A program made the translations under genes and the position numbers. From assembly GCA_011365055.1 (NCBI GenBank), contig RDOG01000011.1:75831-139830 (forward strand): a stretch of DNA of 64,000 nt, written 5' to 3'. A model generated the notes under the pieces. It worked only from the letters and a program-made list of their open reading frames with translations. It was not told the origin of the DNA and ran no database searches. Positions 56,947 through 64,000 of the stretch are shown here, piece by piece; position 1 is the first letter of the stretch, and every line of letters starts with the position of its first letter. The DNA comes from Promethearchaeota archaeon. GTDB taxonomy: Archaea > Asgardarchaeota > Lokiarchaeia > Helarchaeales > RDOG01.

Positions 56947-57531
56947 CTATAAATCTTCTTTATTTACTTTAAAAAAACTTTTAGCGTGTTTGCACGAGGG
57001 ACACAATTCAGGTGGCTCTTTACCAGTATGTAAATAGCCACATTCCATACACTCCCAAACAACTTCTTTATCCTTCTTGAAATGCGTGCCTTTTTTAACT
57101 TCGTCTAAGAGTTTTTTATATCGTTTTTCATGATGTAATTCTGCTTGAGCAATCGCTCGGATTTGATTTGCCATTTCCTTATATCCTTCTTTTTCAGCAA
57201 TATCTGCGAAATTAGGATATAATACCGAATTTTCTTCGTGTTCACCCTCCATTGCAGCCTTTAAATTATCTACTGTGTTCCCTAATACAGTTGGGGCCAT
57301 TGCTTCAACCGTTAACATTTCTGCATTATCTTTCGTTTCTTTCTTTATTTGTTGAATAAACTTGAAAAAAGTGTTCCCGTGTTCCCATTCATTTTCTGCA
57401 GTAATTGTAAAAACTTGAGATATGTATTCATATCCTTCTTTTTTTGCCATATTTGCATACATTCGATATCTATTTCGTGCTTGGCTTTCACCAATGAAAG
57501 CCTTCGCTAAATTTTTAATTGTTTCATTCAT
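56947..57531 (-). CDS. Rubrerythrin
   Basis: 194 residues. An N-terminal ferritin-like di-iron domain ([39 protein letters not shown]) is followed by a C-terminal rubredoxin domain ([24 protein letters not shown]). It reduces hydrogen peroxide in anaerobes. First gene of the pair with dfx. Confidence 0.95.
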   Translation of the reverse strand: MNETIKNLAKAFIGESQARNRYRMYANMAKKEGYEYISQVFTITAENEWEHGNTFFKFIQQIKKETKDNAEMLTVEAMAPTVLGNTVDNLKAAMEGEHEENSVLYPNFADIAEKEGYKEMANQIRAIAQAELHHEKRYKKLLDEVKKGTHFKKDKEVVWECMECGYLHTGKEPPELCPSCKHAKSFFKVNKEDL

Positions 57532-57855
57532 TTTCTTCCCACTTTTAATGATTTTATCAAAATGAGATTTTAATATTCTTGAGAAAATTCTGGTATAAAA
57601 TATTATATATTTTTTATAATGTTTTAATTAAAAATAATTGATGTAAAATCTATTTTTTATTATATCTTATTCTATAGTCTAAAAAACATTTTAATACATA
57701 ATAATTTCATTTTAACACTTTTTTTGAACGTTTTTTTATTATTATTTGAATATAAGAATATCACTTTGCTTAATTCTATTTCTATTATTTAGATAATTAA
57801 TATTTTTTTCATTCTAAATATCTCATTTTATAGCTTGGGATTTTTAATACGTAAA
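57532..57855. other. AT-rich intergenic region with divergent promoters
   Basis: Nothing gene-like. It must contain the rubrerythrin promoter on the minus strand; the plus-strand promoter of the ABC transporter begins at its right edge. Confidence 0.4.
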
Positions 57856-57863
57856 TTTAAATA
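57856..57863 (+). promoter_or_regulatory. TATA box of the oxyanion transporter operon
   Basis: TTTAAATA, about 75 bp before the start codon, predicts a transcription start near 57885, inside the palindrome at 57880-57898. Confidence 0.5.
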
Positions 57864-57879
57864 GCGATAAATACGTAGG

Positions 57880-57898
57880 TGCATATCGACGTTATGCA
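57880..57898. promoter_or_regulatory. Candidate operator palindrome
   Basis: TGCATATCGACGTTATGCA is a 19-bp inverted repeat with eight of nine base pairs matching around a central base. It sits where transcription should start, 36 bp before the transporter start codon, a position suited to repression, for example by an oxyanion-sensing repressor (inference). Confidence 0.5.
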
Positions 57899-57933
57899 TA
57901 CCCATTCAGAATGTTAATAAAAAGTGATAAAAA

Positions 57934-59043
57934 ATGTCGTTAGATATATCTTGGTTTTCAAGACATAAAATAAAACTCTTAGCTATAGTCATTATAGCTA
58001 TAGTAACTGGATCGATCGTGGGCATCGTTTTATGGGTAACAACTCAACAAACAACAAAAACTACATTGTATTGCTATCATGCAGGTTCGTTAACTGAACC
58101 ATATGCAGCTTATGCAGCAATGTGGACTTCATTAAATCCCACTTACTCTGTTTTTAACGATCCATATGGAAGTTCTACAGCAATAAAGCAATGTACAGAA
58201 AATGAAAAGCCAACAGATCTCATTGGGTCAGCAGATTTTTTATTGATCATCTCCATGATGATGGAAAAACAAGTAACGGGGCAATCTTATAATTATTCAG
58301 ATTGGTACATCATTACAAGTAAAAATGAGATGGCTATTGCTTATAAAGCGGCTAATACGCCACCATATTTAACAGAATTGCTTGCAGGTACTAAGAAGTG
58401 GTATGAAGTTATGAATGGAACGGACGTAATTATTGGAAGGGCAGACCCGTATCAAGATCCTTGTGGATATAGAACGCTGATGACCTGGGGATTAGCTGAT
58501 GATTACGTATATGGAATAGGAGAAGGTAATTGGACGAAAAATACTATTAATCAATCTTTCTATAATAAAGATCCTATTATTGGATATGCTGGTACTGGAG
58601 CAAACGTAGTTAAAGGTAAGGAAGTAGATTTGATTTCCACGTTACAAGCTGGTGAAATAGATTATCTATTTATCTATAAATCAGTTGCATTACAGCAAGG
58701 TCTATCCTATATAGGTCTTGACCCACACATGGCGTTAAATGATTCAAGCCTTACGACCTTTTATAGAAATGTTACAGTAAGTAGAGATAGTCCATTGATT
58801 CCAGGTGCAAGTGCATCGGATGTTACTGCATCACCAATTGTCTATGGTTTAACGATTCCAAACGTAGCACCCAATGAAGCTGCAGCGATTCAATATGTAA
58901 AATTTATGCTCTCGAACCCCGGTGTTTGGATAGATACCTTTCAAACTCCAGTTTGGCCATATTTGACAAATAACGTCTCTGCATTGCCAACTGCACTACA
59001 ACCGTATTGTGTCAATGATCCTGATTATGGAGTTTTATATTAA
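57934..59043 (+). CDS. wtpA: Tungstate/molybdate ABC transporter substrate-binding protein (WtpA-like)
   Basis: 369 residues. A basic N-terminus and one hydrophobic helix (RHKIKLLAIVIIAIVTGS) anchor or export it. The oxyanion-binding region starts with AGSLTEP, then YGSSTAIKQ and LIGSADFLLI, as in archaeal WtpA/ModA proteins. It captures tungstate or molybdate outside the cell. First gene of a three-gene operon with permease and ATPase. Tungstate supply would suit tungsten-dependent oxidoreductases common in such archaea. Confidence 0.8.
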   Translation: MSLDISWFSRHKIKLLAIVIIAIVTGSIVGIVLWVTTQQTTKTTLYCYHAGSLTEPYAAYAAMWTSLNPTYSVFNDPYGSSTAIKQCTENEKPTDLIGSADFLLIISMMMEKQVTGQSYNYSDWYIITSKNEMAIAYKAANTPPYLTELLAGTKKWYEVMNGTDVIIGRADPYQDPCGYRTLMTWGLADDYVYGIGEGNWTKNTINQSFYNKDPIIGYAGTGANVVKGKEVDLISTLQAGEIDYLFIYKSVALQQGLSYIGLDPHMALNDSSLTTFYRNVTVSRDSPLIPGASASDVTASPIVYGLTIPNVAPNEAAAIQYVKFMLSNPGVWIDTFQTPVWPYLTNNVSALPTALQPYCVNDPDYGVLY

Positions 59044-59093
59044 AGATCCAGATTAAGGCATACACTTAAATTCTCAATTTATTTTTTTTTTTG

Positions 59094-59927
59094 ATGAAAA
59101 TGAATGAAAAACTTAGTAAAACCCTATATAAGTTTCAAAAACTTGGTGCACTCTCAATAAGTTTCATATTTATTTCAATTTGTTTATTCATTATTTTATT
59201 TACTCCCATCATTCAAACTATTTTTTCTGAACCATTAGGAAATATAATTACCACGCTTCAAACAGATTATGTAATAGAAGCAATTTTCACGTCTTTTTAT
59301 ACTTCATTTCTCTCAACATTTTTTGCTCTCATGTTAGGCATTCCCATTGCATATCTTTTAGCATATTATGAATTTCCAGGAAAAAGTATTATTGACTCAA
59401 TGATTGATCTACCCTTATTAATTCCTCATTCGGTAGCAGGAATTATGTTGTTATTTGCTTATGGACAAAAAGGTGTTTTGGGACAATTCTTCGAAATATT
59501 TGGAATAACTTTTTTTGACACTCAATGGGGTATTATAATAGCAATGTTTTTTGTAAGTTCACCTATTCTTATAAAAGGGATGAGAAACGCATTTTTGAAA
59601 ATAGATCCTAACTATATTAAAGCTGCAAGAACCCTCGGAGCTTCAAAAATTAGAACTTTTTATGATATAAATATCACGTTATCCGCGCATGACATGCTTT
59701 CAAATTCAATTTTGTGCTGGGCAAGAGGATTATCTGAATTTGGAGCTGTATATGTGTTAGCATCTAACCCGAGAACGGGTGCAGTATTAGTTTATTATTT
59801 ATACGAGGGAACTGGCTTAAATGCCTCCAGACCTGTGGCAATTTGTCTTATATTAATTAGTATTGGCATTTTTATATTACTGAAGGTTATTGAGAATATG
59901 GCTAAAAAGAGGAGGCTTTCTGAATGA
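59094..59927 (+). CDS. wtpB: Tungstate/molybdate ABC transporter permease (WtpB-like)
   Basis: 277 residues from ATG 59094 (ATG 59100 and TTG 59091 are alternatives). About six hydrophobic helices and the binding-protein-dependent permease EAA-type loop (YIKAARTLGASKIRTFYDI) that docks on the ATPase. Overlaps the ATPase start by 4 bp. Confidence 0.85.
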   Translation: MKMNEKLSKTLYKFQKLGALSISFIFISICLFIILFTPIIQTIFSEPLGNIITTLQTDYVIEAIFTSFYTSFLSTFFALMLGIPIAYLLAYYEFPGKSIIDSMIDLPLLIPHSVAGIMLLFAYGQKGVLGQFFEIFGITFFDTQWGIIIAMFFVSSPILIKGMRNAFLKIDPNYIKAARTLGASKIRTFYDINITLSAHDMLSNSILCWARGLSEFGAVYVLASNPRTGAVLVYYLYEGTGLNASRPVAICLILISIGIFILLKVIENMAKKRRLSE

Positions 59928-60973
59928 TAACATTGGAAAACGTTTCAAAATCTTGGAAGGAATTTAAACTAGAAAATATTAATTTAGAGATAAAAGATGG
60001 TGAGTTTTTAGTAGTTTTAGGTCCTTCAGGCGCGGGTAAAACATTATTACTTGAAGTGATTGCAGGATTGCACGATGTTGATAAAGGAGAAATTTATTTT
60101 GGAGAAAAAAATGTTACCAGATTACTAGCTGAAAAACGAAAGGTTGGTTTTGTATTTCAAGAATATGCGTTATTCCCTCACAAGACAGTTTGGCAAAATA
60201 TCATGTATGGACTTGATAGATTAAAATTTAAATTTGAGGAAAAAAAAGCACTAGTAGAAGAATTCTTGAATCTTTTAGGCATTTTTCATCTTGCAAAACG
60301 ATATCCCAACACTTTGAGTGGAGGGGAAAAGCAGAGGGTAGCGTTAGCGAGAGCATTAATAATAAATCCCCAAATTTTCCTATTGGATGAACCTTTATCA
60401 GCTTTAGATCATAATATAGGAGTAGAATTAAGAGAAGAGATAAGAAAGATCCACGATAAGTTAAAAGTTACTACGGTTTACGTCACCCATGATAGGCTTG
60501 AAGCATTCACGTTAGCAGATAGGATTGTAGTAATGGATAAAGGGAAAATTATTCAAATTGGAACTCCAGAAGAAGTATTTCGAGATCCAAAAACCGATTT
60601 CGTTGCAAAATTTATCGGATTTGAAAATATTTTTAGAGGTTCAGCAAAATATGATGAAAAACAACGTATAATGAAATTTAACACAGGTAATCTCGAGATC
60701 CAAGTAGTTTCTGAGAAAAAAGATAAACAAACAGCATGTATTCGACCTGAAAATGTAATAATTTCGAATTCTCCACCTAAAACTAGCATGAGGAATGTGT
60801 TTGAAGGAAAAATAATCGATATTCGAGACCAAGGATCATTTTATAAAATTGAGATAGATATTGGAGAAATTATCATTACTTATATCACTCATCAATCTTT
60901 ATTAGAATTAGATATTAAAATAAATAATCAAATTTTCGTAAGTTTCAAAGCTAGCGCGGTAAAAATTCTCTAA
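59924..60973 (+). CDS. wtpC: Tungstate/molybdate ABC transporter ATPase (WtpC-like)
   Basis: 349 residues. Walker A GPSGAGKT, Q-loop region FQEYALFPH, signature LSGGEKQR, Walker B FLLDEPLSALD and switch VTHD are all present. The C-terminal ~120 residues form a TOBE-type regulatory domain (TACIRPENVIIS) as in molybdate/tungstate transporters. Coupled to the permease by overlapping ATGA. Confidence 0.88.
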   Translation: MITLENVSKSWKEFKLENINLEIKDGEFLVVLGPSGAGKTLLLEVIAGLHDVDKGEIYFGEKNVTRLLAEKRKVGFVFQEYALFPHKTVWQNIMYGLDRLKFKFEEKKALVEEFLNLLGIFHLAKRYPNTLSGGEKQRVALARALIINPQIFLLDEPLSALDHNIGVELREEIRKIHDKLKVTTVYVTHDRLEAFTLADRIVVMDKGKIIQIGTPEEVFRDPKTDFVAKFIGFENIFRGSAKYDEKQRIMKFNTGNLEIQVVSEKKDKQTACIRPENVIISNSPPKTSMRNVFEGKIIDIRDQGSFYKIEIDIGEIIITYITHQSLLELDIKINNQIFVSFKASAVKIL

Positions 60974-61161
60974 TTTGTTTATTTTTAAATTCTTTTTTAT
61001 CTTTATTCAATTTTAAATCATTTTTAGCATTAAATAGAATCAAAAAATGATTTTTTTCTAGCGTAATAAAAATCATAAATTACACTGCAGTTATCAAATA
61101 ATCCTAAAAGGGAGATTCAATATAAATAATCTTTAAAAATTAATTAAAATTTAGGATTAAC

Positions 61162-61581
61162 ATGATAAACTCAATGGATTTATTGCTTGATGACGAATTT
61201 ATTGAGAAAATAAATGCCTTTTCAATTAGATTACACGATGCTGTAAAGAAAGGTATGCATTTAGATTATTGTTTGGGAAGTAAAAACTTACCCAATGCAA
61301 TAGATTTCGTAGTTCCTAAAAAATTACCAAAAAAAGGGGATAAACCGAGATTAGGCATAATGATGGAACCACATGATAATTTATATTTATTTGAAAAGGA
61401 AGGAGTAATAGAGGAAGGATATGGTCAAGGAACTTGGAAACAAATTAAACAAGGAAATGCAAGAGTTGTGAGGAAGTCAGAACACTCATGGTTTATTAAT
61501 TTAGGCGAGGCGGAATTTTCTTTTTATATTCCTCCATTCTTACGGAAGAAGAAAGGTAATTTCCTAATCAAGCGAATTTAA
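61162..61581 (+). CDS. Unrecognised 139-residue protein
   Basis: No family recognised. Mixed alpha/beta with a basic Lys/Pro stretch (VPKKLPKKGDKPR) and a beta-rich C-terminus (EAEFSFYIPPFLRKKKG). Monocistronic. Its last 18 bp overlap the end of the opposite-strand gene. Confidence 0.6.
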   Translation: MINSMDLLLDDEFIEKINAFSIRLHDAVKKGMHLDYCLGSKNLPNAIDFVVPKKLPKKGDKPRLGIMMEPHDNLYLFEKEGVIEEGYGQGTWKQIKQGNARVVRKSEHSWFINLGEAEFSFYIPPFLRKKKGNFLIKRI

Positions 61582-61926
61582 CTTATCTAATGCTTCATCT
61601 TGCGTTTTACATATATATTCGACACTTTCACCATCAAATACCGCTTCAGTTTTTAAAAAAGCTCTTTGGATGGGGGATGGAGCTACGATTAAATTATTAG
61701 TTTTTCTTTTAAATTCTTTTAAGATTTTCCTTCCTTCGTGAGTGGATTTCCATTTTTCTGGTAAAATAAATATGTTTTTAAAGATTTTGGTTTCTAACCC
61801 GACTAAATCAAGATAAGAGGTTAGGTTTTTAGCCTCTTGTTCATCAAAAAATTCACTTAATCTTGCGAAAATTACCTTTTTCTTCATATCAATTTTAATT
61901 TTAGAATTTAAACTTGAATATGGCAT
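61564..61926 (-). CDS. Small unrecognised protein, perhaps STAS/SpoIIAA-like
   Basis: 120 residues from ATG 61926; TTG 61935 is the longer alternative. The alternation of strands and helices and the block NLIVAPSPIQRAFLKTEAVF followed by EYICKTQDEALDKL resembles small STAS-like proteins with an EEAL ending, but the match is weak. Confidence 0.5.
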   Translation of the reverse strand: MPYSSLNSKIKIDMKKKVIFARLSEFFDEQEAKNLTSYLDLVGLETKIFKNIFILPEKWKSTHEGRKILKEFKRKTNNLIVAPSPIQRAFLKTEAVFDGESVEYICKTQDEALDKLNSLD

Positions 61927-62241
61927 TTCCGACAAAACCCCGAGTTTATCTTGAAAAGAAAAAAACTGTAATATATTACTCGTGGCTACTTAAAAATCTA
62001 TGTTTAAAGTAATATGATAATGTAATTATTTATTCAAACGAGTTCGTTAATAATTATTCGAAAATTTTAATTAATTCTTAAAGTACTTGCGATTTTTTGA
62101 TTAATATTTGAATTGTTCATCTAATTTCAGGTTTATAAAAAAAATCATGTAGAAATTAATCTAAAAATTATGTTAATTCCAATTTAAACGAATATAAAAA
62201 ATAAGAATGTCAAATCTATACGAAATCACTGAAAATAAAAA
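61927..62241. other. Intergenic region, nothing recognised
   Basis: About 315 AT-rich bases containing the promoter of the minus-strand 120-residue gene; no RNA gene or repeat seen. Confidence 0.35.
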
Positions 62242-63420
62242 TTAATCAAATTCGTTATCGATTACTTCAATTATCTTTTCTACTAATAATCCTGCATTTT
62301 GAAGGTTTTCCTTAGAAACTTTGGTCATGTTATCGTTTTTTGTATGAATACCTCCTCCAATAGATAAACAATCCATCAGAGTCGCTTGATAACCAGCATT
62401 TAAAATAGGATTATGATCTGCCATTACTCCAAAAGGCCAATATCGTTCTTTTAATTCCCAGTTCATAAGTGTGGCAGCTTTTCGAATATATTCATTCAAT
62501 TTTTTGGATGTTTTTTGTTTTGGGATTCCAAAAGACGTAACCAACTCGAACTCTGAATCAATTGCTCCAGGAGCCTCGAAATTTAAAAATAATGAAATAT
62601 TTTTATCATAAATCTTTCCACCAAATTCCTTAATAAATGCTTTCGCACCTAATAATCCAAGTTCTTCAGCATCAGTTAAAAGAAAAGTAATATCAACATT
62701 TTTAAATGTGTTATTTTTCAATATTCTGCTCAATTCCATAACAAGTGCAACCGCAGTTCCATTATCCAAAGCTCCAGGAGAAATATTTGTAACAAAATTA
62801 AATCCTAACAATATCGCTGGAACGCTTCCAATACAACCAAAAATGATGATCAAAATATCTAAAATAGGAGATGTAAGAAAGAAGAAAATTTTTAAAATAG
62901 AAAAGATGAGACCAAATAAACAGATACAAACTGCACCAATAAAAAGAAATATAAAACACACAACTCTTAAAAAAATAGGTAATACTTGGCTTTTTGAGTC
63001 GTGGTGCGCCATTAGAACAAGTTTGATCTTGGAATTCTTTGATTTTAGGTGTACAAAGATGTTTTCACCTAAAAAATAATTTTTTGGGGGTTCTCGAATG
63101 GAAGAACCAGTAGAACCTATTTTTGTAATGAATGGAACTCCACATAATATCAAAATACAAAGAATTAGAGACATCCATGGAATAAAGATATATCCAATAA
63201 TAATTATTAAGAATAAAGCTATAATAGGTATCATTAAAACTTGTAAAATCCTTTGAAAAGTAAAAGTTGATTTAAATTCCTGAGTTTTAACTTCATAACC
63301 ATATTTTTTAAATTCATCTTTTATGATTTGTCGACATTTTTTCCATCCTTCACTTCCTGATAGGCGTGGAAATGCTATCGACTCCACAAATCCATATGCC
63401 TTTTCTCCATCGAAGGACAT
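62242..63420 (-). CDS. M28-family zinc peptidase with membrane helices
   Basis: 392 residues. Zn-aminopeptidase sites: LVLMAHHDSKSQ (His), PGALDNGTAVAL (bridging Asp), LLTDAEELGLLGA (Glu base and ligand), NFEAPG, and GGIHTKNDNM (His). Two hydrophobic clusters at about 55-95 and 155-205 interrupt the fold, so it is likely an integral membrane protease. The N-terminal SIAFPRLSGSEG resembles the start of other archaeal M28 peptidases. Confidence 0.83.
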   Translation of the reverse strand: MSFDGEKAYGFVESIAFPRLSGSEGWKKCRQIIKDEFKKYGYEVKTQEFKSTFTFQRILQVLMIPIIALFLIIIIGYIFIPWMSLILCILILCGVPFITKIGSTGSSIREPPKNYFLGENIFVHLKSKNSKIKLVLMAHHDSKSQVLPIFLRVVCFIFLFIGAVCICLFGLIFSILKIFFFLTSPILDILIIIFGCIGSVPAILLGFNFVTNISPGALDNGTAVALVMELSRILKNNTFKNVDITFLLTDAEELGLLGAKAFIKEFGGKIYDKNISLFLNFEAPGAIDSEFELVTSFGIPKQKTSKKLNEYIRKAATLMNWELKERYWPFGVMADHNPILNAGYQATLMDCLSIGGGIHTKNDNMTKVSKENLQNAGLLVEKIIEVIDNEFD

Positions 63421-63533
63421 CTTTGTCTCCTCATGTTTAAGAAAATTTTTGTAAATATTAGGTAATCATTTTAATAAATTATTGGTAAATAGAAATTGTA
63501 GAAAAAATTAGTAACGCTGAGGGTTTTAATCAC

Positions 63534-64000
63534 TTGTTTAAAAGAATATTAACTTATAAAAATAACGTTCCATTATTAATTAGGAAGATATCAAACTATT
63601 TAAGCTTGCATTCAGAAAGCATGAAGAATTTAATAAATAATATGAACTCTATTTTCGATAAATATGGAGTTAAAATGACGTATTTCATTTCAACCTATCT
63701 AATTGAACAAGAACCATCCATTTTCGAAAGCTTTGGTAAACATGATTTTGGACCTCATGGTCATTTACATTTAGATTATACACTTGTGGGAAAGCAAAGT
63801 GCCTTAGAAGACATTTACAAATCTGTGAAGATATTTAAGAGATTTAAAAAAGAAGCCTGGATATTCAGAGCACCATATGCTTTAGATAAAATTGGAACGG
63901 ATCCAAATTTACTATTTGAATATGAAAAAAAACTTGGTATCTTATATGATTCTTCCATTAACGTAAAAAGCCCACCTTGGAAAAAAATTATTCAACCTAT
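63534..64000 (+). CDS. Polysaccharide deacetylase-like protein, cut by the window end
   Basis: The frame runs from TTG 63534 (after a GAGGG site) to the window edge with no stop, at least 155 residues. NodB-type features are MTYFISTYLIEQE, the metal-binding pair in GPHGHLHLDYT and the FRAPY motif. It would remove acyl groups from a surface glycan. The true start could lie elsewhere, since no ATG is available upstream in frame. Confidence 0.65.
   Translation, partial: MFKRILTYKNNVPLLIRKISNYLSLHSESMKNLINNMNSIFDKYGVKMTYFISTYLIEQEPSIFESFGKHDFGPHGHLHLDYTLVGKQSALEDIYKSVKIFKRFKKEAWIFRAPYALDKIGTDPNLLFEYEKKLGILYDSSINVKSPPWKKIIQP

Noticed and set aside
1..64000. tRNA, rRNA and riboswitch genes (including a TPP element near thiC)
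   Set aside because: No cloverleaf or conserved riboswitch core was found by eye; thiC is internal to an operon with only short gaps.

Overview
The window is strongly AT-rich by eye and reads as archaeal chromosome, most likely from an Asgard (Promethearchaeota, Lokiarchaeia-like) lineage. Archaeal markers are the iron-sulfur primase subunit PriL, aIF-1A, a short archaeal-type Elp3, formylmethanofuran:H4MPT formyltransferase (Ftr), a WtpABC-type tungstate/molybdate transporter and TATA-box promoters with Shine-Dalgarno sites. The Asgard placement is an inference from two longin-like domain proteins, a Vps62-like protein and the overall gene mix. No rRNA, tRNA, CRISPR array or intact insertion sequence was found.

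Layout. 0-6.2 kb: two tandem surface proteins, the first cut by the window edge, with FN3-like repeats, a membrane anchor and a charged cytoplasmic tail of 16-residue repeats; the complete one has two long beta-helix regions. 6.3-10.1 kb: a minus-strand operon of an HDAC-superfamily deacylase, a secreted CehA/PHP hydrolase and two related coiled-coil/two-helix membrane proteins. 10.2-15.1 kb: an iron-sulfur flavoprotein, a PHP phosphoesterase, an archaeal coiled-coil protein, Elp3 and aIF-1A. 15.3-18 kb: a FAD oxidase plus CCG iron-sulfur pair. 18.1-24.2 kb: membrane proteins, a thioredoxin-reductase-like Fe-S protein, a CrtI-like oxidoreductase and PriL. 24.3-27.7 kb: operon ftr - diverged ftr paralogue - DUF167 - thiC. 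27.8-30.5 kb: membrane proteins, a longin-like protein and a PadR regulator fused to a methyltransferase-like domain.

30.7-34.9 kb: an operon divergent from the PadR fusion encodes a dicluster ferredoxin, an AprA/FrdA-like flavoprotein, an unrecognised 384-residue protein and a zinc-ribbon/SCP2-like protein. 35-37 kb: an SDR dehydrogenase and a seven-helix membrane protein with a longin-like cytoplasmic domain. 37.6-43.3 kb is an accessory, partly decayed stretch: a frameshifted second seven-helix gene, an ORF pair split by one in-frame stop, a Vps62-like gene, a multiply broken SIR2-like gene with an intact coiled-coil partner, and about 1.3 kb of apparent relic DNA. 43.6-45.5 kb: a less AT-rich CoA-transferase pair.

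46-53.3 kb is the main redox cluster: a membrane Fe-S protein, then FixC-like and FixX-like genes followed by FAD oxidase - CCG Fe-S protein - FAD oxidase (a GlcD/F/E-like arrangement), with no ETF genes in view. It probably routes electrons from oxidised acids or acyl-CoA derivatives to ferredoxin or a membrane carrier. 53.5-57.5 kb: a membrane protein with a likely C-terminal frameshift, a GNAT-MBL-GNAT trio, superoxide reductase and rubrerythrin. 57.9-61 kb: the oxyanion ABC transporter with a near-perfect palindrome next to its TATA box. 61-64 kb: two small unknown proteins, an M28 peptidase and the start of a polysaccharide deacetylase that runs off the window.

The strongest candidates for undescribed biology are the PadR-fusion/ferredoxin/flavoprotein/384-residue module, the seven-helix longin-like protein, and the ETF-less FixCX plus GlcDEF-like cluster.
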